Source of the DNA: Pycnococcus provasolii
Lineage: Eukaryota > Chlorophyta > Pseudoscourfieldiophyceae > Pseudoscourfieldiales
Direction of reading: 5' to 3'
DNA: 64,000 nucleotides
NCBI GenBank assembly: GCA_049487715.1
Contig: CP150557.1
Location: 1-64,000 of the forward strand
Shown: positions 19,398 through 32,100 of the stretch, piece after piece
Layout of the letters: every line of letters begins with the position of its first letter
Position numbering within the stretch: the stretch's first letter is position 1
Translations under genes and position numbers: made by a program
The notes under the pieces: generated by a model
Told to the model about the DNA's origin: nothing
Database searches by the model: none
The model's input: only the letters and a program-made list of their open reading frames with translations

Positions 19398-19513
19398 CGC
19401 AAACATATTTAACACAAACACGCGCGAGTGGTCGCACGCACGCACGCATAGGAAAAGAAAAAAGGGTGGGGAGGGGGGAGGAGAGGGCGAATTGATTTTC
19501 GGCTTCGGCTCCG

Positions 19514-20026
19514 TTACATGATTGGAGGCGGCGCAAGGTCGTTGACGAGCTTGTACACACCTATCGCTGGAAACACGAACCTAAATAACACCCACACGAA
19601 CGCCATACCCAGGGCAAGCTTGTACGTGAGGTCGTTGATCGACGATAGCACGCCGTCTTCGCCTGCCCATTGATCCCAAAGGCTACCGTTCTTCTTGCGG
19701 GACGAGCCACCTCCGAATGCCAGTCCTTCGCCCTGCTTCAAACCATCCTTATTTCTGAGTGCCTCCTGCTCCGCAATGGATAGCTTTGCCTTCCTCTTTC
19801 CCTTCATCTTGGCCATGTTCTCGATGGCCGACACGCGCACTTCATCTCTGTCCACACTTCCGTCACCTCCATCCGCAGCTTGCGCGACGACGCCACATCG
19901 TTGCGCGCTCGTCGTGGGCAAGATCAAGCGGTTCTGCTTTCGTGCGTGCCTCTTACCTTCACCGTTGCTCGGTCGCAGGCGCGTTCTCGCGGCGGTGCGG
20001 GTAGCCACGGCCGTCGTCATCGTCAT
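19514..20026 (-). CDS. Small plastid-type membrane protein, unknown
   Basis: 170 residues. The first ~50 are Ser/Thr/Arg/Ala-rich without acidic residues (plastid transit-like: MTMTTAVATRTAARTRLRPS). The middle has a basic KMKGKRKAKLSIAEQEAL segment; the C-terminal third has a SLWDQWAGEDG motif and one or two hydrophobic helices (LALGMAFVWVLFRFVFPAIG), ending DLAPPPIM. It looks like a conserved green-lineage thylakoid or envelope protein, but I cannot name the family. The last codons read ATG TAA, so the stop overlaps a TGTAA motif, suggesting a very short 3' UTR toward the convergent glutathione synthetase gene. Confidence 0.75.
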   Translation of the reverse strand: MTMTTAVATRTAARTRLRPSNGEGKRHARKQNRLILPTTSAQRCGVVAQAADGGDGSVDRDEVRVSAIENMAKMKGKRKAKLSIAEQEALRNKDGLKQGEGLAFGGGSSRKKNGSLWDQWAGEDGVLSSINDLTYKLALGMAFVWVLFRFVFPAIGVYKLVNDLAPPPIM

Positions 20027-20222
20027 GGGGGGGAGAGAGAGGGGGGTGGTAGGAAGGCTGTGGGCCTTGGATGGATAGACTACGGTAGGAAGGGTGGCAC
20101 GGATCGGATCGAGAAAGGAGGGGGCAGATTTGAGATTTCGCTTGTCTTTTTAGGGGTTTGGGTTGTTTCATAACAGGCAGCAGTTCATAACAGGTGTTCA
20201 TAACCGAAGCTTAGGTTCGTCG

Positions 20223-22867
20223 CTACAAGATTTCTTTCTGAAGCACGGCAAGCTCTCTTGCACTTCGTGGGCTCACTGGCCGTCCCATGTCGGAGCGCGC
20301 GAACGGAACGTGCGCCGTGCGCGCACCAAGCCTATGCAGAAAGAGTGCATGCTTCGCCGCGAGCGGCGGATCGTGCGGAGGGAGCGTGAGGGTCTCGGTG
20401 GGCAGACTCGCGATGGGTACGCGAATGAAACTGTCGCCACTCGCGGCACCTTTGATAGAGGGCACGTCGAGATTGTTCGGCTCGTAGATCGATGATCCCA
20501 CCGCGACGGTGTGAAGCAGCCGAGCGGGATCGTACGCGCCATATTCATTGGCCGGCGCGCTGATCACCGTCCTTGGAGGTGCCCCCTCCTGCGTTCCAAC
20601 CCAGCTGGCCGCCTTGCGCACATCCCATGTCTGCACAGCCTCGCGCGCTGTCAGCGGGACTGGCGTGCGAGGGGCTGCAAGCTGCTCGTCGCTCACGGGA
20701 CCTGCAACAACGACGAACTGGTAAGCTGGTCGATTTCCATGCTCCGCGCCAGGTGCACATGATGCCACGTGCTCGCTCACCGCGTCATTGGTGTGGTACC
20801 CAAGAAGCGAATTCCACAGCTCCGCTTTGAGAGAATTGCCCGTCTCACCTTTTGCAAGATGCTCGGAGGCTAGTCGAGAGAGCGTGGTCTTCGGCACCTT
20901 CGCCTTGTGATCGAGGAGCAATCCAACGTCGCCAGAGCTTGCTGGCTGCCTCTGATGGCATGTACCCTTCGTCGGCGGTGCAATCTCTCGCGCTCCGCGC
21001 AAAAGCAATCCTGACAGCGTGGGAGCCACTGGCATATCGCCTTGATAAATTGGTATTTCGCTTAACGGCGTCTCGGACCGACTCATTGCACGTGGCAACG
21101 TCCTCGGATGTGGAGTTGCAGCGTTCGGCGACGCCATTGCGGCATTTTTCGCCTCGACATGAGCGCGAGATGCCATGAACGTGACCATATTTGGGGCAAA
21201 CAGATAACGATTGCCGCCGTCTTTGATATGTCGATTGGCGTCGCTGCGCACCATTAAAAATGTCTCGGAGCCAGGATCGCCAACCGTGAAACGGTCAGCC
21301 GCGCATCCAGGAGCTAGATGTGCATGTGGTCCGCCCCCGCAACGCTCATCCACCTCATCGTCCATCCACAGATGAGGCCATTGTGGAATTGTGTCCGCAT
21401 TCGTGGACAGATCCTTTCCGGTGAACCATTCTGAAGTAGACGCAGAAGATAATCTGCCCCGAGGTGTTTGCTTCGCTGACGAATCGGATGCTCTTCGGCG
21501 GGCTGATGGAGGTCCGAACATGACCGAACGACGACGCCGAGGCTGAGCGAGGCGCGACAGCTCCAGCATGTCGATGGATTTCTTAGATTCCTTTTCGTAC
21601 CCCGTGTAGAAATCTTTCCACGACTCCGAGCTCCCCGAGTAGAATGCCGGCTGCATTGCCTTTATATTCGCCCGGCGCTCGTTTGCAATACGTTCGCGGT
21701 GCTCGGCAAGACGGACGCGAAATTTCCTCGAATATCTCCTAAGTCCCTTCATTGCGTCTTGCAGGAAGTTCACGTACGTTGAGATGGAAATGGATGTTGT
21801 CCAGCTATCAACGAGCTCGAAAAGGGAAGCGCAAAAGTGTGCAAAGTCCAACTCTTTCGCACCTCCCGTGTCTCGCACCCAGTCTCGAACAATGTCCTCC
21901 GCTTCGACCTCGAAGCCGAGATGTCGTGCAAGGCATCGGCACATATCCGCGTAATCTTCCCAGCACATCCCCTTCTCCGCCGCCACATCCTCGGGCGAGC
22001 GTAGAGCGCCCCACCAGTACTTCATCTGCTCTATGACGCGTTGGTCCGAGCGCAGAGCTTGGCGCATGTTCATAGCATCGTTCGTGTAAAGATTAACGTC
22101 GCCATCTGCCGCGCGAGGCGTGATGTTCCTCTCCTCGCGTTCTGCACGCATATTTGCTCTCGCCTCAACGCTCTCTCGCTCCTTAATCTTTGCTCGTATG
22201 TCGTCTTTCGTTCCAGTATATTCGAGTCCGAAGCGACCGTACGCCTGGGTTAGACGGTTTGATGTGTGTGTGAGTGTAGGGGTGTCAGCCGTTTTGTTTG
22301 GGAAGAAATACATCATGTGCTCTTGGTGTTGGTGCAGGTGTGGCGTACCTTAGCGAGTTTGTCGCGGTGGTCTTGCTCCTGTTTGGCGTTGCGTTGCACA
22401 AAGTCTTTTGCGTCAAAGAGCAGGCTCATCCTCTTCCCACGGAACGAAAAACCGGAGGAGGAGGAGGAGGAGGACGTCGTTGCGACGTCAGCCTGCGTGC
22501 CGCTGTCATAAAGGCTCGACGTCACCCTCTCATCAAAAGCTGCCATGACGCGAACCGAATCGCGCCGACCGCGCAGGTTGCCGCTCGCCTGCTGCACCGA
22601 CGGTGCCACCGTGCCACTTTGAGCTGCCGTGTTGTCCTCGCCAATATCTCCAAGCAAGCTTGGCGAGCGTTCACGCCTCGGTGCGAGAGGTGCAAGCAGG
22701 CTTGACCGGCGCGAGCGCCTTGCAGGCGGCTGCTGCGGGACGTTGTCCCCGGTTGCGGCGGCAAGCTCCGTTTCCTGCTCTTCTATCTTGAATGACCCGT
22801 GCGTCGTTCCGTCATCTTCGAGGTAGACGGGCAGGAGCACGGACTCGCGCCTGCGCCGACCGGCCAT
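20223..22867 (-). CDS. Two-exon protein with EF-hand-like helical domain, unknown
   Basis: Exon 1 is 22349-22867 and exon 2 is 20223-22244, across a 104-bp phase-0 GT-AG intron (GTACGC...ACCCAG), giving 846 residues. Exon 1 encodes a Ser/Arg-rich N-terminus (RRSRRSSLLAPLAPRR). After the junction comes AYGRFGLEYTGTKDDI, a charged region, and a helical domain with CWEDYADMCRCLARHLGF and LDFAHFCASLFELVDSWTTS, resembling calcium-binding-like domains repeated in proteins of flagellated protists. No canonical Ca2+ loop is obvious. Then KDFYTGYEKESKKSIDM and a long disordered Ser/Pro/Arg tail. A flagellar or cytoskeletal role is inference only. The upstream Met at 22888 is possible; I chose 22867 for its context. 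Confidence 0.75.
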
Positions 22868-23272
22868 CACGCACGCACGGGAGTGCAAGGAGAGCGAGTT
22901 TGCGAGGGGCGAGGAGGAGGGGAGGGGACGGTAGCACTACTGGTCGAGTTTCCCAGTGCGAGGGGGGGACCCGTGTGGTCGGCACAGTTGGGCGAATGGG
23001 CGGGGGCACGTTACGACTTACGTTGCGGTTGCCGTCCGAGGTGGGCGACCCCTCCCTCGCCCAACCTCATCGCATCGCATCGCCCACCGGGTCCCAGGTC
23101 CCACCGGTCGGTCACGATCCCACCGACTCCGGGCGTCGTTCGGGCGCACTCCCAAACTCCCATCGGATAGATGTGCTGAACTCGTGCTACCTATTATACA
23201 CGCGTTAAGTGGTGTTCAGTGGTGGCGTCGCGAAATGTTTCTTATTTACATAAACCTTTAAGAGAATTAACC
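22868..23272. other. Intergenic region
   Basis: About 0.4 kb between the 5' end of the EF-hand-like gene and the 3' end of the RCC1 gene. GC-rich, with GATCCCACCG-type repeats near 23085-23130 and a TGTAA (minus strand, 23246-23250) likely to serve the RCC1 gene. No gene seen. Confidence 0.6.
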
Positions 23273-24937
23273 TCAACTTTTCTCCTTGATTGACTTGTTG
23301 TCGTTGACGAGAATGGGAGCACGGCTGGTAAATCCCTTCACCAGTGTCGGGGACACGCGAGGTTCTGCGTCGCCGTGCCCAAGTCGGCCATTTAAGCCCA
23401 CTCCGTGCGAGAACAACTCGCCAGCCTCAGTCACAAACATGGTGTGATACCCTCCGGCTGAAACGTGCTCCACCCTCGTCTTCTGGTGGCTCAGCTTCCA
23501 CGGACCTGACACTGTCTTGGCCCTAAGCCTGTCTCCGCCACCGCGCTCCTCCTCATCGCCCACGATGCCAAGACGCCCAAGTTCACCGTTGCGACTAAGC
23601 GCCACGGGCTTGCCATCAGCGCCCATCTCGCCCTTACCACCAGCGCCGAACGTCACAAGATCGCCGCCGCCAAGGCTTACGACGGTGTGGTAAGCACCGC
23701 AAGCCACGCGATTCGCTGTTGACCGGCCTGGAAGCGCGACGCTCTGGGGCACGTGAGAGTCTGTGCGCGTTCCGGTTCCGAGCTGACCACACTTATTCCA
23801 CCCCCAAGTAAAGAGCTCGCCAGAAGCCGCAATGCACGCCGTGTGCCCTGCGCCGCAGGCAATCTGCCGTACCCTCGCATTCGCCCTCGATAGCGTCGTC
23901 ACCTCGACGGGAGTGGTCACCTTGCCGCGCTTAGAGACGGCGCACGCAATTCCCTGGCCGCAGCAGTAAACGTTACCAATACGCGTGATGATGGCCGTGT
24001 GCGCTGCACCACAAGCCACCTGCTGCGCCTCGTGCTGGGCGAGTGCGGTGACAGCTTTCGGCTCGTACACAGTCTCCTCATCCCCGTGTCCAAGCTTTCC
24101 GTGCTCGCCGCGTCCCCAAGTGTAAAGTTGAAATGACGAGGTGATGAGCGCGCTGTGAGACCAACCGCAGCCGACGTAGCGTACTCGAATATTTTCGAGT
24201 GATGGCACGAGCAGAGGTTTCAAGGAGTTTGGCATAAGTTCTGGTGGTGGTGTGCCAGCCTTCTTTAGAAGCCGCGCCATTGCACCCCTCGGCTTAGGCA
24301 GAGGCTTCGCGCCGAGCCCAGCCTTGCCGTACCCCCACATCCACAGTCTCCCATAGCAGTCCACTGCCGCGGTGTGACTCGTTCCACAGCTCACGTGGTC
24401 AATGGCCGCGCCGTCGAAGGCATCCTCCAGGGGGGTGGGTGTGTCCACGTCGTCCGTGTGCCCGAGTCCCAGCTGCCCCTGCGCGTTGCACCCAAAGACG
24501 AACAGTTTTCCGCTCGCGTCAACAACAGCAGAGTGGTACCCACCCGCGGATAGGCCGCCGTTCGGGTATCTCACGACTCGGCTCTGCTGCGGCGAAGCGT
24601 CCGCGCGCTTTGGCCGCCTCTCCCTCATCTGCTGCTGCGTGGTCGCCAGCGCCCCAAGGTGGTCGGCTACGATAGGCGGCGGTGGCGGTTGTCTTTTCAA
24701 GGCGTTTGCGTCAAGCACGTCCCACTTGTCCGCGTGTCCTTCGCGCGCCGTGAGGTTATCTTTGAGCACGTGCGGCGAGGCCATGTGCCTGACGACGAGC
24801 TGGCCGGCGCGTCCCTGGGACATGGGGAGGAGGTTGTGTGCGTGCGTGTGTTGGGCGTGTACTGTAGTGGTTTCTGTAAGGGGAGCAGCAGACCTGCTCG
24901 AAAGCGCACCACCTACCTGACCGGTCGGACGGGACAT
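23273..24937 (-). CDS. RCC1-repeat (beta-propeller) protein
   Basis: 554 residues. From about residue 125 there are seven RCC1-type repeats with the characteristic HSA/HTA...G.LF.WG..  pattern: YHSAVVDASGKLFVFGCN.QGQLG, SHTAAVDCYGRLWMWGYG, WSHSALITSSFQLYTWGRG, AHTAIITRIGNVYCCGQG, GHTACIAASGELFTWGWN.CGQLG, YHTVVSLGGGDLVTFGAG, YHTMFVTEAGELFSHGVG.NGRLG. The N-terminal 120 residues are not conserved. RCC1 propellers serve as Ran GEFs, ubiquitin-ligase modules, UVR8 or other scaffolds. The fold is clear, the specific role is not: there is no fused HECT, FYVE or kinase domain. TGTAA lies 23 bp beyond the stop. Divergent from the SDR gene at 25112. Confidence 0.93.
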   Translation of the reverse strand: MSRPTGQVGGALSSRSAAPLTETTTVHAQHTHAHNLLPMSQGRAGQLVVRHMASPHVLKDNLTAREGHADKWDVLDANALKRQPPPPPIVADHLGALATTQQQMRERRPKRADASPQQSRVVRYPNGGLSAGGYHSAVVDASGKLFVFGCNAQGQLGLGHTDDVDTPTPLEDAFDGAAIDHVSCGTSHTAAVDCYGRLWMWGYGKAGLGAKPLPKPRGAMARLLKKAGTPPPELMPNSLKPLLVPSLENIRVRYVGCGWSHSALITSSFQLYTWGRGEHGKLGHGDEETVYEPKAVTALAQHEAQQVACGAAHTAIITRIGNVYCCGQGIACAVSKRGKVTTPVEVTTLSRANARVRQIACGAGHTACIAASGELFTWGWNKCGQLGTGTRTDSHVPQSVALPGRSTANRVACGAYHTVVSLGGGDLVTFGAGGKGEMGADGKPVALSRNGELGRLGIVGDEEERGGGDRLRAKTVSGPWKLSHQKTRVEHVSAGGYHTMFVTEAGELFSHGVGLNGRLGHGDAEPRVSPTLVKGFTSRAPILVNDNKSIKEKS

Positions 24938-25111
24938 GCTGACCGGCTGACCGGGGAGGGGAGTTCAAGTTTCGGCACCCGCGGCATTGTGTTCGAGGTT
25001 TCGGGGTAGGTGTTCGGGGTTCGGGGAGAGGAACTCGGCAAAACCCCGAGTAACGGCCTCTGCAATCACGCCCTCCTATCCGCAAATACGGTTACCGAAG
25101 TCGTTTTCGTC

Positions 25112-26029
25112 ATGACGCACGTGCTTGTGACGGGCGCGAGTGGTTACTTGGGACAGTTCGTAAGCAAGCACCTCAGGGACAACTTGCCGAAGGACGTCGG
25201 CGTTGTCGGCACGTTCAGCCGAGAGACGAACAGCAAACTCGTTCCCGAGGGAGTCGAGGCGATCCAGGTCAACCTCGGCACCGGAGTGGGAATCGACGAC
25301 GTGCGAAACGCGTGTCCTCGGCTAGCTGCAATCGTCAACTGCGCTGCGATCTCGCAGCCAAAGGCTTGCGAGGATGACGAGCCGGCGGCGCGAGCGCTCA
25401 ATGTACCAGAGCACGTCGTCACACTCGCGAACGAGCTTGGGGCCAGATTGGTTCACATGAGTACCGACCAAGTCTACGACGGAACGCGAGCCAACTCTAA
25501 CGAAGACGCGCCGTGCGCCCCAGTGAATGCATACGGACGATCGAAACTTGCTGCGGAGGAGTACATCACCAAGAACTGCAACGCATCGAAAGCCGTAAGC
25601 CTTCGTAGTAGCATCATCTACGGCCCTGAGCCAGCCTCGCCTGTTGGTAGGACGCTCTTTCTTCAGTTTGTGCTGAAAGCTGTGCAAGGAAACGAGCCTT
25701 TCACCTTCTTTGGCGACGAGTACAGAAATCCTGTGTACGTGAAGGACATCTGTAGAATTGTGGAGTCGCTCGTCGTTGCCCCGGAGTGGCCGCTTTCTAA
25801 ACCGGTTTATTGCATGGGTGGGCCTGAGAGACTGAGCCGCGCAGATTTCGCGCGTCGTGTGGCAGCAGTCGCCGGATCGAATGGAGAGATGATTGAGGAA
25901 GTGTCGGCAAGCAGCGTAAATCGAGGGGTGAAGAGTCCAGCCGACATCTCGATGGAAAGTAAGCTGCTCTTTTCCGAGCTTGGCATCACGCCTACAGCAT
26001 TTGTTGACGGCGTCAAGGCATCCATTTAA
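25112..26029 (+). CDS. NAD(P)-dependent SDR, RmlD/MAT2B-like
   Basis: 305 residues with an extended short-chain dehydrogenase Rossmann fold. The nucleotide-binding motif GASGYLG sits a few residues from the start, followed by NCAAISQP, the family's MSTDQVYDGT strand (RmlD/MAT2B: S-T/S-D-x-V-F/Y-D-G), and the catalytic YxxxK in YGRSKLAAEEYI. This is the layout of dTDP-4-dehydrorhamnose reductases and of the regulatory beta subunit of methionine adenosyltransferase, MAT2B. The two are hard to tell apart by eye; a eukaryotic single-domain protein of this length favours MAT2B-like. I start at 25112 because the fold begins at MTHVLVTG; the upstream frame is unrelated in composition. Confidence 0.88.
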   Translation: MTHVLVTGASGYLGQFVSKHLRDNLPKDVGVVGTFSRETNSKLVPEGVEAIQVNLGTGVGIDDVRNACPRLAAIVNCAAISQPKACEDDEPAARALNVPEHVVTLANELGARLVHMSTDQVYDGTRANSNEDAPCAPVNAYGRSKLAAEEYITKNCNASKAVSLRSSIIYGPEPASPVGRTLFLQFVLKAVQGNEPFTFFGDEYRNPVYVKDICRIVESLVVAPEWPLSKPVYCMGGPERLSRADFARRVAAVAGSNGEMIEEVSASSVNRGVKSPADISMESKLLFSELGITPTAFVDGVKASI

Positions 26030-26144
26030 AAACCTTGAGTAATTTTAATTTGTTAGCTTCAATTCACAAACAAAAAGTACAAAATACAGATATTTACATG
26101 CGGTAAGCTTATGTACACAGATGTTATTTCTATTGTCTTTCGAT

Positions 26145-29100
26145 TCAAAAACCGAATCGTACACCTTTTCCGACGCCTCCGGCGCTATAACCAGCCTTGC
26201 GCGCCCATGCCGGAGCGCCAGCTTGGTTAAGAGCCCAAAACGCTCGAAGGGTGAGCACCACTAGATCACGTTCGTAAGCGTGTTCCACCGCAAGAGCAAT
26301 CCCCTCGTCATGCCGCAGCTGCAAAACAAATGAAGTAAGTTTGCTGTTCGAAAGAACCACCTTGAAACTCGGGCCGTATGGACCACTGTCCAGCGATGTG
26401 GCTCCTCGCTTCACCTTCACCTGGTGCTTGTCAAGGCGGAGGGTGACGGTGGCATCCGCCGACCCGCTTTGCAACAGGCGAACCTTGAACTCCGCCCGTC
26501 CTCGTGCGACAAATTGTTTAATGAGACGTCCGATGTGCGGGTCGAGCGTGACCGGGTCGTCGCTTTCGTCGTAGTGCACAGGCCCAATGCCCTCCAGCGC
26601 TCCACCGTTGCCTAATGCCTTCATTGCCATGATGCTCACACCGATGCGACATCCAATGTCGTCCGCCACTGGAAGGTACGCAAGGCCCTCCGCGCCGGTA
26701 ATCTGTTCACGAGAGGATGCACCAGGACGACTGCGAAACCAACGAACCGAGAGAGCAACGCCGCTCAGCGGGTCGAAGGACGCGTCGTCCTTATCGTCGT
26801 CTCCCTTCGCCTTCATCGTGCTTTCAGATGGCGGGCGAACGCGAATCTGAGCTCGAAAAAGGCTGGTACTCACCGGACCTCCCGTTAATAGCACGTCAGA
26901 GATGGGATCTATCGCAAGCATCGACGACGACGGCGGTGCTTTCGAAGAAGCCGTCTCAGTTTTCGTGCTTCCATCCGCCATGTTCGTTCCACTTGTCGCC
27001 TCCGCATTAGTAGCATTAGTCTCGACTTGACCGGAGGGTAATGGCACGTCGATCGCAAGCACATCGCTGAGAAATCCACCTCGAGCACCTGCCCAGCCTC
27101 CAACGGCGATAGCCCTGCCTGCACCGGTACGCAGCAGCACATGCCCCGCTCGCGGAGGATATCGAATGCTATCCTCGATGCGCAGCTCAGTCCAGCGCGT
27201 GGTACGCACGTCAAGGCGGTAGCAGTCTCGTAGGGCACGCCTACCATCGTGCCCTCCGTACACAATCAGGCTAGCACCATCGTGAATCGCGGCTATCGAT
27301 GCCCCTGATCGAGGCGACGGATTGCGGCCGCGTTCACGTGGCCTATGCCAAGAGCAGAGAACGGGGTCGAGTACGAGTAGGTCATTTGTCGGATGCCCAA
27401 AGCGCGCATTGCCGTTTGGTGTCGCAATGCCTCCAAAGCAGAAAATGACACGCTTTGCCGGCGCGATGGGGGACTCGCCAGGCCGCGATGATGACGAGTC
27501 TTCTCCAGGCATTCCCTCCGTAGGTCGCAGGGCAACCACCATCGCATGCCCACCCCGCGCGTCGGGAATTAGCATGCCACGCGGCGAGAGCCGGCGCCAC
27601 GAGAGACTCGCTATATCAAGTGCAAAGCAGTCGCCAAGGAACGTCCCACTGCGCCTGTCCGAGAGAGCAGCAAGCCCGCTTTCATCATCATCATCTTCTT
27701 CTCCTTCTCCTTCTTCTCCTTCTTCTCCTTCTCCTCCTTCTTCTTCTTCGTCGTCGTCAATGCCATTGGTAGTTCCAGCAGCCAGATTTCGCTTCTTCTC
27801 AGGTACGTTGCGACTCCTTTGCGAAGTCACGCCGCATACCCAACCTCCGTAAATTACCATAAGCCATCGACCACTCGGGCCTTGTACGATCACTGCGGCA
27901 TGCATAGCTCTTGGACCAGGGCTCGTGCCATATGCAACTGGCTTTGACCAGTGCGCGCTGGCATTCCCACCCATCCTGCTGCAGAAAAGAGCATGAAGAT
28001 TATCGTGGCATCGAACGCCATCCCAACCACCATAAAGAAGGAGGGTGTCATCCGCCGTTGGTGAGCCGTCTGATTTGCGCGGAGCGGCTGGATTTTCGCG
28101 TGGCACGCAAATTGCTGTGGCATAAGCTCGCGAGGAAGGAGTGTTCGACATGCCGCTCGCTGGCAGCTTGCGCCATGCTGACGTGAGAATGTCGAACTCG
28201 CGCGCATCGCCGAGATACGCGTCGCGCATGCCAATTCCGTCAGGTGACGCGGCTAACGATCCGTCTGGTGACGGAACTGACAAGGTCGGCTCAGTATTCG
28301 GAGATGTGCTTGAGAGCGCCGTGCCACCTCCAAAGAGTACCAGTTTTGGCGCATCACTCGAGCCAACAACCACGCAGGAGTGCCCTGAACGTCCCGCCAT
28401 TACGTGCGTCGAATCGTTGCGAACCTTCACAGAGCTGAACGATGCACCATGCTCAACAAAGTGATTTGGTGGCAGCTCTGTCGATACATTATCGTCAATC
28501 GTCGCAGCATCTTTCGAAGTCGATTCGTCGCCATCAACTGTAAGAGATACGTCGGATGTCTTCAATTCGGCAGAATCTGGTTTCGCAAGAACTTGAAATG
28601 CATCGGCGGTGACGAACTTGTCCTCGGCTACTAGCGTGTAGCTGACAGACCCTGTGTGATCATCCACGTGCACGTGCCGTACAATCGCTGGCTTCGTTTG
28701 TACCGACGTCTCGTCGGCTGCTTCATCTCCCGTGTCAACAGTGTATATTACCTCCTGTCCCACCTTAAACTCTGGTGGTTTCGGCGGTGCACTGGGACCG
28801 TCTGCTTTCGCTGTCGCACCCTCTGGCAAGCTCTCAGCGCCACCCGTGAGGCGCAGCAGCGCTTTTGCAGACTCGTATCGCCTTGTCTCGTTGAGGAGCT
28901 TACGATCATGAGCAGCATTCTTGGCATCTGGATTTTCGTCAGCGCGCTTATTGGTCGACTGCTCCATGAGTGTAATCACCTTCTTTGCTGCAGCAAAAGC
29001 CGCGTCAGAGTGTGCCACAGGTGCTGCGTTTGTGGCGGCGATGGCATCATCAGCCTCCTTTTTTACAATTGCACGACGCGCTGCCGCTTCGTCTAGCCAT

Positions 29101-32100
29101 GACGTCGCACCCTGCAGACGTCTTGATTGCTGCCCCCGCGTCGGCCTGCCGCTCTTCTCCAGCTCCTCGTGCAATGCACCCCCCGCTGTGATGAGAGATC
29201 CCATCTCCTTGGCAAGGCGACGGGAAATATCTAAGGTGCTTTCGCCAAGGCTATTCTCGTCGCCATTTGTTGTTTCATCTTTGACCTCATTCGCAACACC
29301 AGAGTCATTGATGTTTTTTGCCGGTGAGACTACGGCATCTTCTCCATGAATTTCCAATGCACCTTCAGTTCTTTTCGATACCTCAGCATCCCTTTCTCGA
29401 CGTCGACGCTCGCGCGCAAGAAATCGGCGTGCGGCGGACGGTCGAACATCCCCAGAAAGTTTTGGTGGTGGAGGTGGAGCATCTGGACCAGGAGGTGCAC
29501 CCTGAATCTTTCGCGGTGATTCGCCCTCCGCCAATCCCTCCTTTCGTCGACGAGGTCGTCCAGAAGGTGAAGGAACCGTAAGGTGAAGCCCTTGCATACT
29601 CGCCTTTGCTAGAGACTCGCTGATAGATTCGCCGAGCCGGCCTGATTCGCCGAGCGATTTTCTCAATTTATCCAGCGCCTTGCCATACTTCGACATAACG
29701 CTTAGGCGCCGTGCCGCACCCATATGCAATTCTTCAACCTTTGCTACGCTTTCATCCCCATCTTCCGTCTTCTGTTGGTCCGTTTTTTCTGCACGTTTCT
29801 CGACTGCATTTGCAGAATCTTCTTCCGAGTGCTTAACTGCCGCTTCCATCCAGTGCTGGACTGCATTTTTTTGGTCATCGCGAGCCTCCTGCAGCTCAAC
29901 CTCTGCCTGCTCCGCATCTTTTCGCGCGGTTTTCAGTGCTTCCTTTGCTTCGTCGAGTGCAGCCTTTGCACTTTCCTCGCGTTCCGCCTCGGCACGTGCC
30001 TCAGACTTTGTCTGATACTTATGCCGCTGATATTGGGTTTTTGGCAATGCGCCAGAGAAGTTGCGACGCTCGTCTCGCACACGATTCTCAGCCGCGGTCA
30101 TGCGAGCCTCCACGCGCTTAAGCCTTTCACGAGCAGACTCCGCTTTCGCAAGTTTTTCCTCTGCAATGCGCCGCTTTTCGTTTTCCGCAAACTTTCTCGC
30201 CGCTTCTTCTTCGCGAAGCGCTTGCGCCTGCATTTCATATTCCCTCGTGATCTCCTCCTGGCGGTGACGCTCCTCCTCTCGACGATCGGCGGCTTCTTTC
30301 CGAGCTGTTCGCCGAGAGCGCGCTAACTCTTCCTCCTCTGTCGCGCTGAGTGCTGCTCTGCGTGCAGCGTCAGCTGCAACCTCCGCCGCGCGTATCGCCG
30401 CAGCTCGTGCTTCCGCCTCTTTAATGACGCGTTGACGCATTACACGCTGTTCTTGAGCATCTAGCAATTTTTGGACTCGGCCACCTCCACGCATCTTCCG
30501 CGTACCAACTTTTCCTCCAGAGACAAGATCTTCGCTCATCCTTGTGACATCGACTTCGTTGCCCTCGACATCGCCGTATTCGTCGTCATCGTCGTCGTCG
30601 TCGCCGCCGTCGTCGATATCCGTGCCAAGAAGCTCCATGAGAGAGGCAACCTCATACCGGAACTTGGAGATGTCCTTGTTAGACACATTAGTAGCCGGCG
30701 CCGAGTTTGTAAGATGCTGCATGACTGCCTTGAGTTGCCGACGCATGCGATTTTTGGCGTCACGCATTCTTTCAGCCATTTCCCTCCTCTCTTCCATGCG
30801 AGAGCTGAACCACTTTCTGTACTTGGCTAAAGCTCTGCTTTTCATTGAATCTAAGGCGCCCCTAGCGACGATAGGTGCCTTCGGGGCGCCATTGTCGATG
30901 TCTTCAGCACTACGCAGAGCCTGTAAAAGTGCGCTGATGTCCTGAGCAGAATCATCATCAACACCGACCAGAGCTGAATGCAACTCGCGCATTTCAGCCT
31001 CTACCTTGTGTTGGGTCTTGGTCCATTCAGCACGATGTTGTTCATCTTGCCTGCGTGCGGCATTCTCCAGATCGCGCTTTGACAGCTTGATCTGGTTTGC
31101 CTCGGCAAGGACATCCGATGATGCGCTGTCGTATGGTACCAGCATTTCCTCAACATCCATGCCAAGTTCTGCAGCCATCTCTCGGATCGAACTTTTGAGC
31201 ATTTCCAACTCATTCACATGACGCACACCCTGCTCAGCCACAACTTCTCGCATCTCGTAGAATGGTTTGTCACGCAGAAGAGCCTGACGTTCTGCCTGCT
31301 CAAGTGCCATCGACTCGACTCTTTCGATTGCAATACGCTTGAGCTTAGCCTCAAGAGCTTCGGATGCAATGGCGCTCACATTTCGACCTCCCCGTGGCGC
31401 TTTGCCAAATCGAACGCCGTCACGCACTTTATTTGCGTCATCGCCTTCCGCCGCTCGCGTCACTTCCATTGCTTCAACACGTGCCCGCTCAAGTTCCAAT
31501 CGGAATTGTTTCTCCTGTTCCCTCAACTGCGCTTTCAGCTTAGACGTTTGCTCCGTTGCCTTTTCGTAAGAAAGCACTGCTTCCATTTGCATCTGATCGT
31601 CAAAGGCATACGCCGCAGCTGTGACTTGCTGCTCGGTTGCTTTGTCTCTTCTAGAGCCACGGGAACGGAATTTACGAAGCTTGTCCATATTTGCAGTCTC
31701 CGGCGATATTTCGCCAGCCGCTAAATGTCTCAGTGCCTCGATATCTCCAGCCAAACGAGCAGCCTCCATAGCCTCCTGGCGTGCCTTCTTGAGGGCACTA
31801 TCCAAGTTTTCATCCTCCATCATCTCGACATCACGAACCATCTTCGTCGTCAGCCTAGAAATGGTGTGGCTGTCCTGCACTCGACCCCCGCGCGTTTTCG
31901 TATGCTTTCTAGGTGACTGAGCAACTTTTTCGGCAAATCGGAATCCATCCGGACTACCCGACGCGCGAGCGAGCTCAGACGCCTCCACGCGAGCGCGCTC
32001 AAGCTCCAAGCGATGTCGCTCCTCCTGATCAGCGAGACGACTCGCGTCAGAGTACGCCGCGTCTGATGCCGCAGGGTCGGACATGGGCGTGTCTGTCGCT

